DNA of 64,000 nt. Origin: Paraburkholderia azotifigens (GTDB lineage: Bacteria > Pseudomonadota > Gammaproteobacteria > Burkholderiales > Burkholderiaceae). Where the stretch lies: contig NZ_VOQS01000003.1 in NCBI RefSeq assembly GCF_007995085.1, positions 1,984,001-2,048,000 of the forward strand, written 5' to 3'. The stretch's first letter is position 1. Every line of letters begins with the position of its first letter. Shown in pieces: positions 34,034 to 42,402 of this stretch. The notes beneath the pieces are model-generated. The model saw nothing but the letters and a program-made list of their open reading frames with translations. It searched no databases and was not told where the DNA came from. The position numbers were made by a program, and so were the translations under genes.

Positions 34034-35005
34034 ATGAATCTTCAAGCTCTTCGCTATTTCCTGATGGTTTCGACGACGGGCAGTTTCCTCGCTACTGCGC
34101 GGCACTTCGAGGTCCCGGCGTCATCAGTGTCCCGATTCATTGCGTCTCTGGAAAAGGAACTGGGACAGCAACTGTTTTATCGGAGCACACGTGCCGTGAG
34201 GCTCACGGAACAGGGCCAGCGCTACTATTCACAGGTGCGCGAGGCCATTGATCTTCTTGATGGCGCGGCAGAGCAACTGGCGCATCGCGACGCGAGTATT
34301 CGCGGACTCGTCAGAATCAATGCACCGGAAGCACTGGGAAGGCTCCATATTGCGCAACTCATCAACCAGCTCCAGGCCCGATACCCCGAGCTGTCGATCG
34401 AACTCACTCTGACTGACGCGCTCATCGATCCCGTGCAGGAAGGCGCCGATATCGCGATCCGGGTCGGCCCGCTCGTCGATTCGGGCTTGATAGGCAAGGT
34501 GCTCAGTGTGCAGCGATATCGGCTCGTTGCTAGCCCGGAATACCTGGCGCTGCACGGCACGCCGCAAACTCCGGACGAACTTCGCAAGCACGCTTGCCTG
34601 TTGTACAAGGGACAGCAGGGCGCTCAGCGCTGGTACTTCCGGCCGTCATCCAAAGAAAGCTTTGAACCAGTCGATGTGAGCGGACCACTGCGAAGCAATA
34701 ATGCCGAGGTACTTGTTGCGGCTGCCATGGCGGGACGCGGAATCGTGCTGCTGCCAAGCTGGATGTTCAATCAGGAGAGCTTCAAGGAAGGCAAACTGTC
34801 GAGTGTGCTGACAGACTGGGACAGGTCCGCTTCGCCCGACGACCGGTGGATCCAGATTCTGTCGCCCGAGAACAGGTTGCGCTCGCAAAAGGTCCGCGAA
34901 GTGTCGGCTTTTCTGGTCGATGCGATCGGATCGCCGCCGTACTGGGATCGTTGTGACGAGCATGACGTTATGACCGTATTCGCGACGGAGACGGGCGAGC
35001 GATGA
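34034..35005 (+). CDS. LysR-family regulator, divergent from the SDR gene
   Basis: 323 residues from the ATG at 34034; the open frame upstream runs through the operator and is not used. It begins MNLQALRYFLMVSTTGSF with helix-turn-helix FLATARHFEVPASSVSRFIASLEKELG, typical LysR; the effector-binding domain follows with INAPEALGRLHIAQLI. The protein resembles the CrgA/PecT-like branch of LysR regulators. Its likely target is the divergent SDR gene. It ends 127 bases before the convergent oxygenase gene. Confidence 0.92.
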   Translation: MNLQALRYFLMVSTTGSFLATARHFEVPASSVSRFIASLEKELGQQLFYRSTRAVRLTEQGQRYYSQVREAIDLLDGAAEQLAHRDASIRGLVRINAPEALGRLHIAQLINQLQARYPELSIELTLTDALIDPVQEGADIAIRVGPLVDSGLIGKVLSVQRYRLVASPEYLALHGTPQTPDELRKHACLLYKGQQGAQRWYFRPSSKESFEPVDVSGPLRSNNAEVLVAAAMAGRGIVLLPSWMFNQESFKEGKLSSVLTDWDRSASPDDRWIQILSPENRLRSQKVREVSAFLVDAIGSPPYWDRCDEHDVMTVFATETGER

Positions 35006-35132
35006 GCGGGTACGTTTGAAGGTCCAGTATTTGACGAATCGGTATCTGATATTGCAGATGTAAATTAGTCCGGATACACATTCAAGCGAATAAAAACGCG
35101 AAATCGACACGGACGCCGCACAGTTGTAAGAC

Positions 35133-35939
35133 CTATCGCGCGTCGTGAAAGATCACGCCGATCGTATGCCGATGCCCCGAGCGCAGCCGGCTCACGCCGT
35201 GCCGCATGTTGACGCGGTAGGCGCCGCGCGTGCCCTGCACGGGCCGGTGATGCACGGCGAACAGCACGGCATCGCCCTTGCGCAGCGGCACGACTTCCGC
35301 GCGCGATTGCATGCGCGGACGCTGTTCCGTGAGTACGAACTCGCCGCCTGTGAAGTCCCTGCCGGGCTCTGACAGCAGGATCGCGAGCTGGATGGGAAAG
35401 ACGTGTTCGCCGTACAGATCCTGATGCAGGCAGTTGTAGTCGCCCGTCGCGTACTGAAGGATCAGCGGCGTCGGGCGCAGTTGCCCTGCCTGATGGCAGC
35501 GGCGCAGGAAGGCGGCGTGGCTCGGCGGGAAGCGCACGTCGATGCGCATCGCTTCGTTCCACGCGTTCGCCACGGGCACGAGATGCGGATAGACGGCCGT
35601 CCGCAATGCGCCGATCATGTCGGGCAGCGGATAGTCGAAGTACTTGTACTCGCCGCGTCCGAAGCCGTGCCGCGCCATCACGACGCGGCTGCGGTACAGG
35701 TCGTCGCGCGGACAGAGTGCGCTGAGCGCGTCGCATTCGTCGGTGTTCAGCAGGCCTTCCAGCATTGCGCAGCCGTGTGCATCGAGTTCGCCGGCGGCGC
35801 GCGGCCAGTCGATGGCTCCGACGCGCTGTTCGACGGATTGCGGCGTGGCGATTGCGGGCAGCGGCTCGCGCCGGTTCTTGCGCGGCGCTTCGCCGCCGTC
35901 GAATAGCGTGGTTTGGGTGTCGAATGCGAAATCCTGCAT
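35133..35939 (-). CDS. 2-oxoglutarate/Fe(II)-dependent oxygenase
   Basis: 268 residues from the ATG at 35939. The C-terminal half is a double-stranded beta-helix with iron ligands H172 and D174 (NCLHQDLYGEHVFP), distal His around 230-231 and R242 (HHRPVQGTRGAYRVNMRHGVSR) that should bind 2-oxoglutarate. GGEFVLTEQRPRMQSRAEVVPL is characteristic of this bacterial 2OG-oxygenase family. The N-terminal ~50 residues are unstructured. Substrate unknown; hydroxylation of a protein or demethylation of a nucleobase are possible family roles. Stands beside a GNAT gene, 114 bases away on the same strand. Confidence 0.85.
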   Translation of the reverse strand: MQDFAFDTQTTLFDGGEAPRKNRREPLPAIATPQSVEQRVGAIDWPRAAGELDAHGCAMLEGLLNTDECDALSALCPRDDLYRSRVVMARHGFGRGEYKYFDYPLPDMIGALRTAVYPHLVPVANAWNEAMRIDVRFPPSHAAFLRRCHQAGQLRPTPLILQYATGDYNCLHQDLYGEHVFPIQLAILLSEPGRDFTGGEFVLTEQRPRMQSRAEVVPLRKGDAVLFAVHHRPVQGTRGAYRVNMRHGVSRLRSGHRHTIGVIFHDAR

Positions 35940-36053
35940 GAGCGGCTCCGTCGAGGTTCTTGCGTTTTCGATGCCACCCAGTCTACGCAGCCCGTCGCGC
36001 TCGCACACTCCGCGTCTTGCTCTCTCATTCGCCGCCAGCGAGCGGGCGTGCCT

Positions 36054-36581
36054 TCACATGAAGCGCACCATCAGATCGGCGTCGTGAAAAACGCCGCCGA
36101 TGCACAGTGCATCGGGCTCCGTTCCGTACACGCGAAAACCGAGCGATTCGTACAGCGCGCGGGCTGAGCCGTTCGCGCTCGTCACGAGCAGCCCGACCTG
36201 CCGCAAGCCGTCGGCCTGCGCGGCGCGCGCGAGCAGTTCCGTCAGCAGCGCGCGGCCGACGCCGCGTCCCGCCGCTTCGTCCGCGACGTACATGCCGATC
36301 ACATGGCCCTTGTGCCGTTCCTTGTGCCGCGTTTCGCGCAGCAGTCCGACCGTGCCGACGAGCGTGCTGTCCGGCGTCGAAAAAGCGCCCAGCAGGAAGC
36401 TGCCGACGGCGGCGTGCGTGCCGCTCAGTATCGAATCGTGTTGCGACGGGCCGCGTTCGATGGCTTCGTCATAGCTTTGCCCGAACGCGGCGGGATGCGT
36501 TTTCAGGCCGCGAAGACGCAGCGCGAAGAACGCGTCGCGATCGGCGGGGCCGAGCGGGCGGATCGAGATGCCGTTTGCCAT
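36054..36581 (-). CDS. GNAT-family N-acetyltransferase
   Basis: 175 residues covering the GNAT fold: VIGMYVADEAAGRGVGRALL contains the acetyl-CoA pyrophosphate-binding R/Q-x-x-G-x-G/A loop, and the C-terminal ALYESLGFRVYGTEPDAL is the usual last motif. Substrate unknown; the general look (ALRLRGLKTHPAAFG at the start) is like acetyltransferases of amino acids, antibiotics or protein N-termini. Its ATG is only 8 bases after the stop of the XRE regulator, so the two are one transcription unit. Confidence 0.9.
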   Translation of the reverse strand: MANGISIRPLGPADRDAFFALRLRGLKTHPAAFGQSYDEAIERGPSQHDSILSGTHAAVGSFLLGAFSTPDSTLVGTVGLLRETRHKERHKGHVIGMYVADEAAGRGVGRALLTELLARAAQADGLRQVGLLVTSANGSARALYESLGFRVYGTEPDALCIGGVFHDADLMVRFM

Positions 36582-36589
36582 GTGCGACC

Positions 36590-37459
36590 TCAGACACTTG
36601 CCGCAGCGCCCGCCGCGCGCGTGTCCGCGAACCGGCGCAGCGCGTCGGCCGTTTGCGGATCGGCGGGGAAGAAGGCTTCGATCGCCAGTTCGGACAGCGT
36701 GACGTCGACGGGCGTGCCGAACACGGTGGTCGTGCTGAAGAACGACAGCACGCCGAGTTCGGTGCGCAGGCGCAGCGGCACGGCGATCTGTTCGAGCGGC
36801 GACGCATGGCTGTCGTCAGCGGGCTCGGCGTCCGGCGGCGTCGGGTAGGCGGCGAGTTCGTCGTAGAGCGCGGCAAGCGTCGCGTCGGCGCTCACCTCGA
36901 CCTGACGCTGCAGGCGCGACAGCAAATGCGCGCGCCACGCGTGCCAGTTGGCGATCTGCGACGCGATGCCGTCCGGATGCATCGACAGCCGCAGCGCATT
37001 GACGGGCGCCTCCAGCAGCGCGGGCTTCGCGGACGTCAGCAGCGGCGCGAGCGCGTTGTTCGCGGCGACGATCGTCCAGTGCCGGTCGACGGCGACAGCG
37101 GGATACGGCTCATGGCCTTTGAGCACGAGATCGATCGCCTCGCGCGCCGCGCCGAGTTGCGGATCGCCCAGCTGACGCTCGCGATACAGCGGCGCATAGC
37201 CCGCCGCGACGAGCAGCGCATTGCGCGCCCGCAGCGGCACCTCGAGGCGTTCGGCGAGATGCATGACCATTTCGCGGCTCGGCAGCGCGCGGCCCGATTC
37301 GACGAAGCTCAGATGGCGCGTGGAGATATCGGCTTCGGAGGCGAGCAGCAGCTGGCTCATCCGGCGCCGCTGCCGCCATTCGCGCAGCATGTCGCCGACG
37401 GTGCGGCTCAACGAGGGAGCGCCTGCGGGCGCGGACGAGGTGGCAGTGAGCGTGTTCAT
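36590..37459 (-). CDS. XRE-family regulator with MmyB-like ligand-binding domain
   Basis: 289 residues from the ATG at 37459. N-terminal helix-turn-helix (~20-75: LREWRQRRRMSQLLLASEAD, then STRHLSFVESGRALPSREMV) followed by the MmyB-like domain (~100-270) that in this family binds a small ligand, often a fatty acid. A perfect 15-bp palindrome lies 36 bases before its start and a near copy 440 bases away before the NTF2-like gene. This suggests autoregulation and control of the divergent genes. GNAT follows in the same operon. Confidence 0.9.
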   Translation of the reverse strand: MNTLTATSSAPAGAPSLSRTVGDMLREWRQRRRMSQLLLASEADISTRHLSFVESGRALPSREMVMHLAERLEVPLRARNALLVAAGYAPLYRERQLGDPQLGAAREAIDLVLKGHEPYPAVAVDRHWTIVAANNALAPLLTSAKPALLEAPVNALRLSMHPDGIASQIANWHAWRAHLLSRLQRQVEVSADATLAALYDELAAYPTPPDAEPADDSHASPLEQIAVPLRLRTELGVLSFFSTTTVFGTPVDVTLSELAIEAFFPADPQTADALRRFADTRAAGAAASV

Positions 37460-37494
37460 GCCGACGATGATAGCCAAACCGCGCCGCGATGCCA

Positions 37495-37509
37495 TTACCT
37501 GCGAGGTAA
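37495..37509. promoter_or_regulatory. Palindromic operator TTACCT-GCG-AGGTAA
   Basis: Perfect 15-bp palindrome between the divergent XRE-regulator and 84-residue-protein genes; presumably bound by the XRE protein. Matching site at 37935-37949. Confidence 0.65.
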
Positions 37510-37599
37510 AGTCCGGCCGCACAGCGTGCGGACGGAGTATCGCGAAGGCCGTCAAACGCGCTCATACTGAAGACCCTTACGACCGCTCCGGAGGCGAAC

Positions 37600-37854
37600 A
37601 TGTGGGACAAGATCGAGCACAACGGCCAGGAAGTCTGGGTGCTTCCCGTCACGGCCTACGGGCCGCCCGTGCCGCAAACCTTGTGGCACTACATCGGCTA
37701 TGTGTGCCGGCATGGCGCGGACGCGCACATCGAAGGACAGAGCCGCCGCTTCCAGGAACTCGTCGCGACGTTCCGCAGCGAAGAAGAAGCGCGCGAAGCG
37801 GGCTATGACGAAGGCCGCCGGCTCGCCGATCAGGTCAGCGTCGCGAAGGCCTGA
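37600..37854 (+). CDS. Small conserved-looking protein of unknown function
   Basis: 84 residues, charged and soluble, with a Trp/Tyr-rich first half (WVLPVTAYGPPVPQTLWHYIGYVCRHG) and a helical second half (FRSEEEAREAGYDEGRRLADQ). No family recognised. Start ATG at 37600 behind GGAGGCGAAC. Divergent from the XRE regulator with the palindromic operator between them, so probably part of its regulon. Confidence 0.7.
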   Translation: MWDKIEHNGQEVWVLPVTAYGPPVPQTLWHYIGYVCRHGADAHIEGQSRRFQELVATFRSEEEAREAGYDEGRRLADQVSVAKA

Positions 37855-37934
37855 AGGCCATCTTTTTGCTGCGATACCGCATGTCGTTCTCTCCGGCACC
37901 TGCGCGCTTCGAAGGCGCGGGTGCTGCCGGATCA

Positions 37935-37949
37935 TTACCTCCCGGGTAA
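37935..37949. promoter_or_regulatory. Second copy of the XRE-type operator, TTACCT-CCC-GGGTAA
   Basis: Differs from the palindrome at 37495-37509 only in the spacer and one arm base. It lies 103 bases upstream of the NTF2-like gene, in a 197-base gap, and probably places that gene under the same regulator. Confidence 0.6.
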
Positions 37950-38051
37950 TCGACGCACGCACGCTCATCGACCAATCTTCAGTCCGAGGCCGCCGCCATC
38001 GTGAAGCACGCGGCGGATGTCTCGACCATTCACCGACTGAAGGAGTCACTG

Positions 38052-38420
38052 ATGAACGCGCATACCGCACTGATCGACCGTTACTTCGACGCCTGGAACG
38101 AAACCGACGCCGGCCGCCGCCGTGAACTGATTTCGGCGAGCTGGGCCGGCGACGCCGCCTATGTCGATCCGCTGCTGTCCGGCAACGGACACGACGGCAT
38201 CGACGCGATGATCCGCGCCGTCCATGAGCGCTTTCCGCAGCACACGTTTCGCCGCACGACGGAAGTGGATGGCTTCGCGAACCGCCTGCGCTTTTCGTGG
38301 GAACTGCTGACGCCGTCGGGCATGCCGATCGTGAAGGGTTCGGACTTCGGTGTCGTCGATACACACGGCCGGCTGCAGTCCGTGACGGGCTTTCTCGACG
38401 AAGCGCCGGGCGTCGCCTGA
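38052..38420 (+). CDS. NTF2/SnoaL-like protein
   Basis: 122 residues with the NTF2-like (SnoaL) pattern: an initial helix LIDRYFDAWNETDAGRRREL, then WAGDAAYVDPLLSGNGHDGIDAMI and a beta-rich remainder ending in TGFLDEAP. Such proteins are small-molecule isomerases, hydrolases or binding proteins; nothing fixes the substrate. AAGGAG stands 7 bases before the ATG at 38052. The XRE-type palindrome upstream suggests co-regulation with the MmyB-like regulator. Confidence 0.82.
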   Translation: MNAHTALIDRYFDAWNETDAGRRRELISASWAGDAAYVDPLLSGNGHDGIDAMIRAVHERFPQHTFRRTTEVDGFANRLRFSWELLTPSGMPIVKGSDFGVVDTHGRLQSVTGFLDEAPGVA

Positions 38421-38458
38421 TCGCTGGCTATCCCACATACCGAGACCGGAGAGGAATC

Positions 38459-39130
38459 ATGCATGAGCCCGCCGTCACCTTGAACGCCGCTGCTTGTGAA
38501 CGCGCGCAAGGCGCAATCGATACGGCATCGGGTGCCGTCGCCGGCTTTGCGCTGCTCGCAAGCGCACGCGCGTTCACGTTCGTCGCGCTGGTCGCCTGGC
38601 GCGAGCCGGTGCTCGGCGGCGCGGGGCTCATGCTGCTCGCGCTGATCGGCTGGATACGGTGGGCGTTGATGTCGGAATGTGTCACGGGAGAACCGTTGAC
38701 GCGCGCGTTCGTCCTGACTAAAGTGCTGCGCAAAGCGGTACGCGAAGGTCGATTCGAATATCAACAAGACTCCGGGGAACGCAAGACCATGCAAACGACG
38801 AACAACATCGGCACGATGGGCACAGGCAGCACGAACAGCGCCACGTCCGGCGCATCGGGCACGCAGGCGGGCACGCAGGCGGACAACAAGCCGGGCTTCA
38901 AGGAACTGCTCGATCAGTTGACGGATTACACGAAGGGCTCGGCGGGCGAGCGTCTGCAGAAGATGATTCTGGCGAAGCTCGGCGTCACGGAAGAAGACCT
39001 GAAGAACATGTCGCCCGAAGAGCGCGAAAAGGTCATGCAGAAAGTGCGCGAGATGATCAGGAAAGAGGTCGAAGCGCAAAAGCAGCTTGAGGAAATGCAG
39101 AAGAACAACAAGATCCGCGTGTCGGTTTGA
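38459..39130 (+). CDS. Membrane-anchored protein with charged C-terminal helix, unknown function
   Basis: 223 residues from the ATG at 38459 (GGAGAGGA upstream). The first ~85 residues contain two hydrophobic segments (~28-45 and ~52-68); residues ~110-145 are a Gly/Thr/Ser/Ala-rich linker; the rest is strongly charged and helical (LKNMSPEEREKVMQKVREMIRKEVEAQKQLE has coiled-coil character). An internal ATG at 38789 would give the soluble 113-residue C-terminal part alone, and the two halves might be separate genes. No family recognised. Confidence 0.6.
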   Translation: MHEPAVTLNAAACERAQGAIDTASGAVAGFALLASARAFTFVALVAWREPVLGGAGLMLLALIGWIRWALMSECVTGEPLTRAFVLTKVLRKAVREGRFEYQQDSGERKTMQTTNNIGTMGTGSTNSATSGASGTQAGTQADNKPGFKELLDQLTDYTKGSAGERLQKMILAKLGVTEEDLKNMSPEEREKVMQKVREMIRKEVEAQKQLEEMQKNNKIRVSV

Positions 39131-39253
39131 TGACTTGACGGCAGCGGCCTGCGGGTAACGCAGGCACGAAGCAGCGGTGAAGCGCGGGGCGTCGCGTACA
39201 ATTGACCCCTCCGTCCTCGGGCGCGACGCGGCGTTGCGCCGAACCGCTGCATC

Positions 39254-40816
39254 ATGAATCACGATATCGCCCAAAGCCTTGCCGACGCGCAGCAGAAGTT
39301 CACAGCCGGTCAATACGACGAAGCGGCGGCGCTGCTGAACGGCATTCTGTCCGTCGATCCCGACCACAAAGAAGCACTCGAAGCGCTCGGCTACGTCGCC
39401 GCAAAGCAGGGCGACTATGCGCGCGCGGCCGACTACGCGCTGCGCGCGGCGCAGCCCGCTTCGACGAATCCGCAGCAGCTTCATTTCGCCGCGCACATCT
39501 GTCAGCTTGCACGGCGTCATGCCGACGCGCTTGCGCTATTCGAGCGGGTTCTCGCCGCGTTTCCCGACCACGCCGAATCGCTGCATGGCGCCGCGATGTC
39601 GCTTGTCGCAACAGGCGAGCACGCGCGTGCGCTACAGCGTCTCGCACGGCTCGCGCAACGCTATCCGCAATCGGCCGAAGTGCAGTACAACCGCGGCACG
39701 CTGCTCGGCCAGATGGAGCGCTACGACGAAGAACTCGCGGCCTATCGCCAGGCGATCGCGATCAAGCCGAACTTCGTGCGGGCGTATGTGAATCTCGGTG
39801 TTGCGTTGCGCGATCTGCATCGCTTCGACGAAGCGTTGCAGCAGTTCAAAAAAGCCGTATCGATCGATACGAACGATGCCGGTGCTCGCACCAACCGCGC
39901 ACAGACCAATCTGCTGCTAGGCGAGTTCGAACATGGCTGGCGCGAGTACGAATGGCGCTGGCTCGACGGCACGATGAGTCACGGCTTGCCTGACGCGACG
40001 CTGTGGACGGGCAAGCAGGCGCTCGACGGCAAGACGTTGCTGGTGCATGCCGAGCAGGGTTTCGGCGACACGTTGCAGTTCATCCGTTTTGTTGGCCGTC
40101 TGAACGCGATGGGCGCACGCGTGATCGTGCGCGTGCAGGACGCGCTGTTGCCGCTGTTGCGCGGCTATTCCGGCACGGTTGATGTCGTCGGCGAAACGGC
40201 ATCGCTGCCCCCGTTCGACTATCACATTCCGATGCTCAGTCTTGCGTTCGCGCTGAAAGTCGGCGAGGCCGATCTGCGCATGGAAAGCCCATACGTTCAC
40301 GCGGATTCCAGTCTGGCCGCTCAATTCGCCGATGTATTCGCAACGGGCGATGCGCGGCCTCGCGTGGGCATCGTCTGGTCCGGCAGCCGCACGCACCTGA
40401 ACGATCACAATCGCTCGATTCCGCTCGCGCAATGCATGCCGCTGTTCGATGCGCACGCGCAATTCGTGTCGCTCGTGAAGGATGTGCGTGAAGGCGATCG
40501 TGCGGGCGTCGATGAACTCGTTGCGCGTGGCGTGTTGCGTGATGTATCGGCGCGTTTGACGTCGTTTGCAGAGACAGCCGCGCTCGTCGCGCAACTCGAT
40601 TTCGTGATCACCGTCGATACCGCTGTCGCGCATCTTGCAGGCGCGCTCGGCAAGCCGGTATGGATCGCGTTGCCTTTCACGCCCGACTGGCGCTGGCAAC
40701 TGAAGCGCGCAGACAGTCCGTGGTATTCGCACATGCGCCTGTTCCGTCAGGCGAAGCGCAACGACTGGAGCGACGTCATTCAACAGCTGCGATCCGCGCT
40801 GGATATGCGTACGTAG
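39254..40816 (+). CDS. TPR-repeat protein with glycosyltransferase-like C-terminus
   Basis: 520 residues. Residues ~1-245 are tandem tetratricopeptide repeats (e.g. YDEAAALLNGILSVDPDHKE and YDEELAAYRQAIAIKPNF). The C-terminal ~270 residues look like a GT9/heptosyltransferase-type fold (LLVHAEQGFGDTLQFIRF; VGIVWSGSRTH; FVITVDTAVAHLAGALGKPVW). The same combination is common in Burkholderia proteins thought to glycosylate surface structures or proteins. The neighbours give no pathway. A strong bidirectional terminator follows. Confidence 0.85.
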   Translation: MNHDIAQSLADAQQKFTAGQYDEAAALLNGILSVDPDHKEALEALGYVAAKQGDYARAADYALRAAQPASTNPQQLHFAAHICQLARRHADALALFERVLAAFPDHAESLHGAAMSLVATGEHARALQRLARLAQRYPQSAEVQYNRGTLLGQMERYDEELAAYRQAIAIKPNFVRAYVNLGVALRDLHRFDEALQQFKKAVSIDTNDAGARTNRAQTNLLLGEFEHGWREYEWRWLDGTMSHGLPDATLWTGKQALDGKTLLVHAEQGFGDTLQFIRFVGRLNAMGARVIVRVQDALLPLLRGYSGTVDVVGETASLPPFDYHIPMLSLAFALKVGEADLRMESPYVHADSSLAAQFADVFATGDARPRVGIVWSGSRTHLNDHNRSIPLAQCMPLFDAHAQFVSLVKDVREGDRAGVDELVARGVLRDVSARLTSFAETAALVAQLDFVITVDTAVAHLAGALGKPVWIALPFTPDWRWQLKRADSPWYSHMRLFRQAKRNDWSDVIQQLRSALDMRT

Positions 40817-40834
40817 CGCGATATAACGGCAGAC

Positions 40835-40864
40835 AAAAAACGGAGCACGCGGGTGCTCCGTTTT
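40835..40864. terminator. Bidirectional terminator
   Basis: Stem CGGAGCAC/GTGCTCCG with loop GCGG, preceded by six A's and followed by TTTT. Serves both the TPR gene (+) and the convergent hsp20 gene (-). Confidence 0.85.
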
Positions 40865-40880
40865 CACATCGGCAGAACGC

Positions 40881-41300
40881 TTAGCCTGCGTTGACTTCGA
40901 TTCGTCGCGGCTGCGCCTGTTCGCGGCGCGGAATGACGAGCTTCAGCACGCCGTCCTTGAGGTTCGCTTCGATCTTCGACGTATCGAAGTCGTCGCTGAT
41001 CGTGAAGCGCCGCGCGAAGAAGAGCGCGCGCACTTCCGCATGCGAAAGCCGCACATTCGACGCTGCAGGCACAGCGGACTCGCCTTCGATCGTCAGACTG
41101 CCGTCGTGCACGCGAATGTCGAGCCTGTCTTTCGACACGCCTGGCAGATCCGCCCATAGCGTGACGGCCTTGCTGTCTTCGACGATATCGACGGGCGGCG
41201 TCACGGCCACGCGCCGTTCCTGTTCGCGCGCTGCGTTGCCATTTTCTGCAGTGCTCACTGCGCTCTCGTCGCGTTGGGTCACTTGAGTGTTGTCGCTCAT
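40881..41300 (-). CDS. Small heat-shock protein (Hsp20/alpha-crystallin family)
   Basis: 139 residues: an alpha-crystallin domain at ~38-130 with the usual start PPVDIVEDSKAVTLWADLPGVSKDRLDIRV and the C-terminal signature LKDGVLKLVIPRRE (the GVLxxxxP motif). ATP-independent holdase that keeps unfolding proteins soluble. Second gene of a two-gene hsp20 operon, 15 bases after the first; both read from a sigma-32-like promoter. Confidence 0.95.
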   Translation of the reverse strand: MSDNTQVTQRDESAVSTAENGNAAREQERRVAVTPPVDIVEDSKAVTLWADLPGVSKDRLDIRVHDGSLTIEGESAVPAASNVRLSHAEVRALFFARRFTISDDFDTSKIEANLKDGVLKLVIPRREQAQPRRIEVNAG

Positions 41301-41315
41301 GATTTCACCTCGAAA

Positions 41316-41756
41316 TTATTGAACCGTGATCGCGCGCGGCTTCGACGCTTCGCGCCTGCCTACCCTGATCACCAGCAGGCCGTCGGTATAGCGCGCCTGC
41401 ACGTTGTCGGGATCGGCCTGTTGCGGCAATTCGACGACGCGGCGGAACGTGCCGTTGAAGCGTTCCTGTGCATAGGCGCGCGTGCCTTCTTCCGCCGGCC
41501 GTGCCGCCGGGCGCTCGCCCGCGATGGTGAGCAGCCCCTTGTCGATCGACAGATCGAGCTTCGACAGGTCGATGCCGGGCGCGAATGCGACGATCTCGAT
41601 GGCGTCCTCGGTCGTCGCGATGTTCAGCCGCGGAAACGCGCCGGCACGGCTCGAACGGATGCTGGCAGGAAAGCCGCCGCCGAATACGCCGGACACGTGC
41701 CGCTGCAAACGGTCGAGTTCGTTGAACAGATCGGTGCCGAAATAGAAGTCACTCAT
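41316..41756 (-). CDS. Small heat-shock protein (Hsp20 family)
   Basis: 146 residues from the ATG at 41756 (GAGGAGAG upstream). The N-terminus MSDFYFGTDLFNELDRLQ is typical of proteobacterial Hsp20. The alpha-crystallin domain has LNIATTEDAIEIVAFAPGI and the DGLLVIRVGRRE C-terminal motif; RRVVELPQQADPDNVQA is also characteristic. It probably forms hetero-oligomers with the product of the next gene. The ~130-base leader between the heat-shock promoter and the start might fold, as Hsp20 leaders often do. Confidence 0.95.
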   Translation of the reverse strand: MSDFYFGTDLFNELDRLQRHVSGVFGGGFPASIRSSRAGAFPRLNIATTEDAIEIVAFAPGIDLSKLDLSIDKGLLTIAGERPAARPAEEGTRAYAQERFNGTFRRVVELPQQADPDNVQARYTDGLLVIRVGRREASKPRAITVQ

Positions 41757-41885
41757 GATCGCTCTCTCCTCTGAGCGGCGAGGCGTGCCGGCTTGAGTGC
41801 GCCGGCGTGCCTGTCGTGCCGCGACATACGAAGTGGATATATGCAGCGCCGCCATGTCGATGCAGCAGCCGCCCCTGATAACTCG

Positions 41886-41916
41886 ATAGATAGGAAGCCT
41901 GCGCAAGCTTTTCAAG
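41886..41916 (-). promoter_or_regulatory. Sigma-32-type heat-shock promoter of the hsp20 pair
   Basis: On the minus strand CTTGAAA (41910-41916), then 15 bases, then CCTATCTA (within 41886-41894), against the consensus CTTGAAA-N13-15-CCCATnTA: seven of seven and one mismatch. It lies ~130 bases upstream of the first hsp20 start, which implies a long leader. Confidence 0.75.
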
Positions 41917-41930
41917 TGCGATTTCCGCAA

Positions 41931-42315
41931 AAATCGGGCCCTTGAAAAGTGCGTGCGGCGGCCTTAAATGAATGCGTTTTGGCCCGGCGTCAAAACGCCG
42001 GACGTCGCTTCATACCCGACATGCCGCGAGCAGCGCGAGCCGTTGACATCGAAGGTCTTCGGCGCGCGATGCAAATTCGGGTTCGCGCCTGCCGCGCCAA
42101 TGTCTTCGGATAGACATGCACGCGCTCCACCGTCGGCGGGCACATGCTCGCGGATGAGCCGCACAACAACACCGACCCCCCAAGCCCCATGTGACACCCT
42201 GGTGAAAACACCAATGCCGGCTGTCCATCCACCTCAAAGCCAAGCCAGTCAAGACCTTGCTCCGAATTCGGGGCGTCGCTGAAGGCTCGATGCGCTGGAA
42301 ACAATCATAACGACG
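41931..42315. other. Intergenic region, nothing recognised
   Basis: About 385 bases between the heat-shock promoter and the deoC promoter. Three overlapping short frames (41968-42304) exist but none shows a family, a ribosome-binding site or consistent codon use. A short hairpin CGGCGT-CAAA-ACGCCG lies near 41986-42001 without a T-run. Confidence 0.5.
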
Positions 42316-42335
42316 CTTGTTAGAATCCTCTCAAG
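42316..42335 (+). promoter_or_regulatory. deoC promoter/operator block, shared with the DeoR gene
   Basis: CTTGTTAGAATCCTCTCAAG: a -10-like TTAGAAT followed by CCTCTCA. It matches the minus-strand block at 53745-53764 in 18 of 20 positions. It lies 67 bases before the deoC start; the DeoR-type regulator is the natural ligand. Confidence 0.65.
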
Positions 42336-42402
42336 CGATGTACGATGCATGCGAATAAACCATCAGCTGTTGCTGTGCATTGCACAAACCTGTGGACGTC
42401 TC

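Noticed and set aside
41990..42304. 104-residue minus-strand frame before deoC
   Set aside because: Three overlapping frames of similar length exist in this gap, none with a ribosome-binding site or family match.
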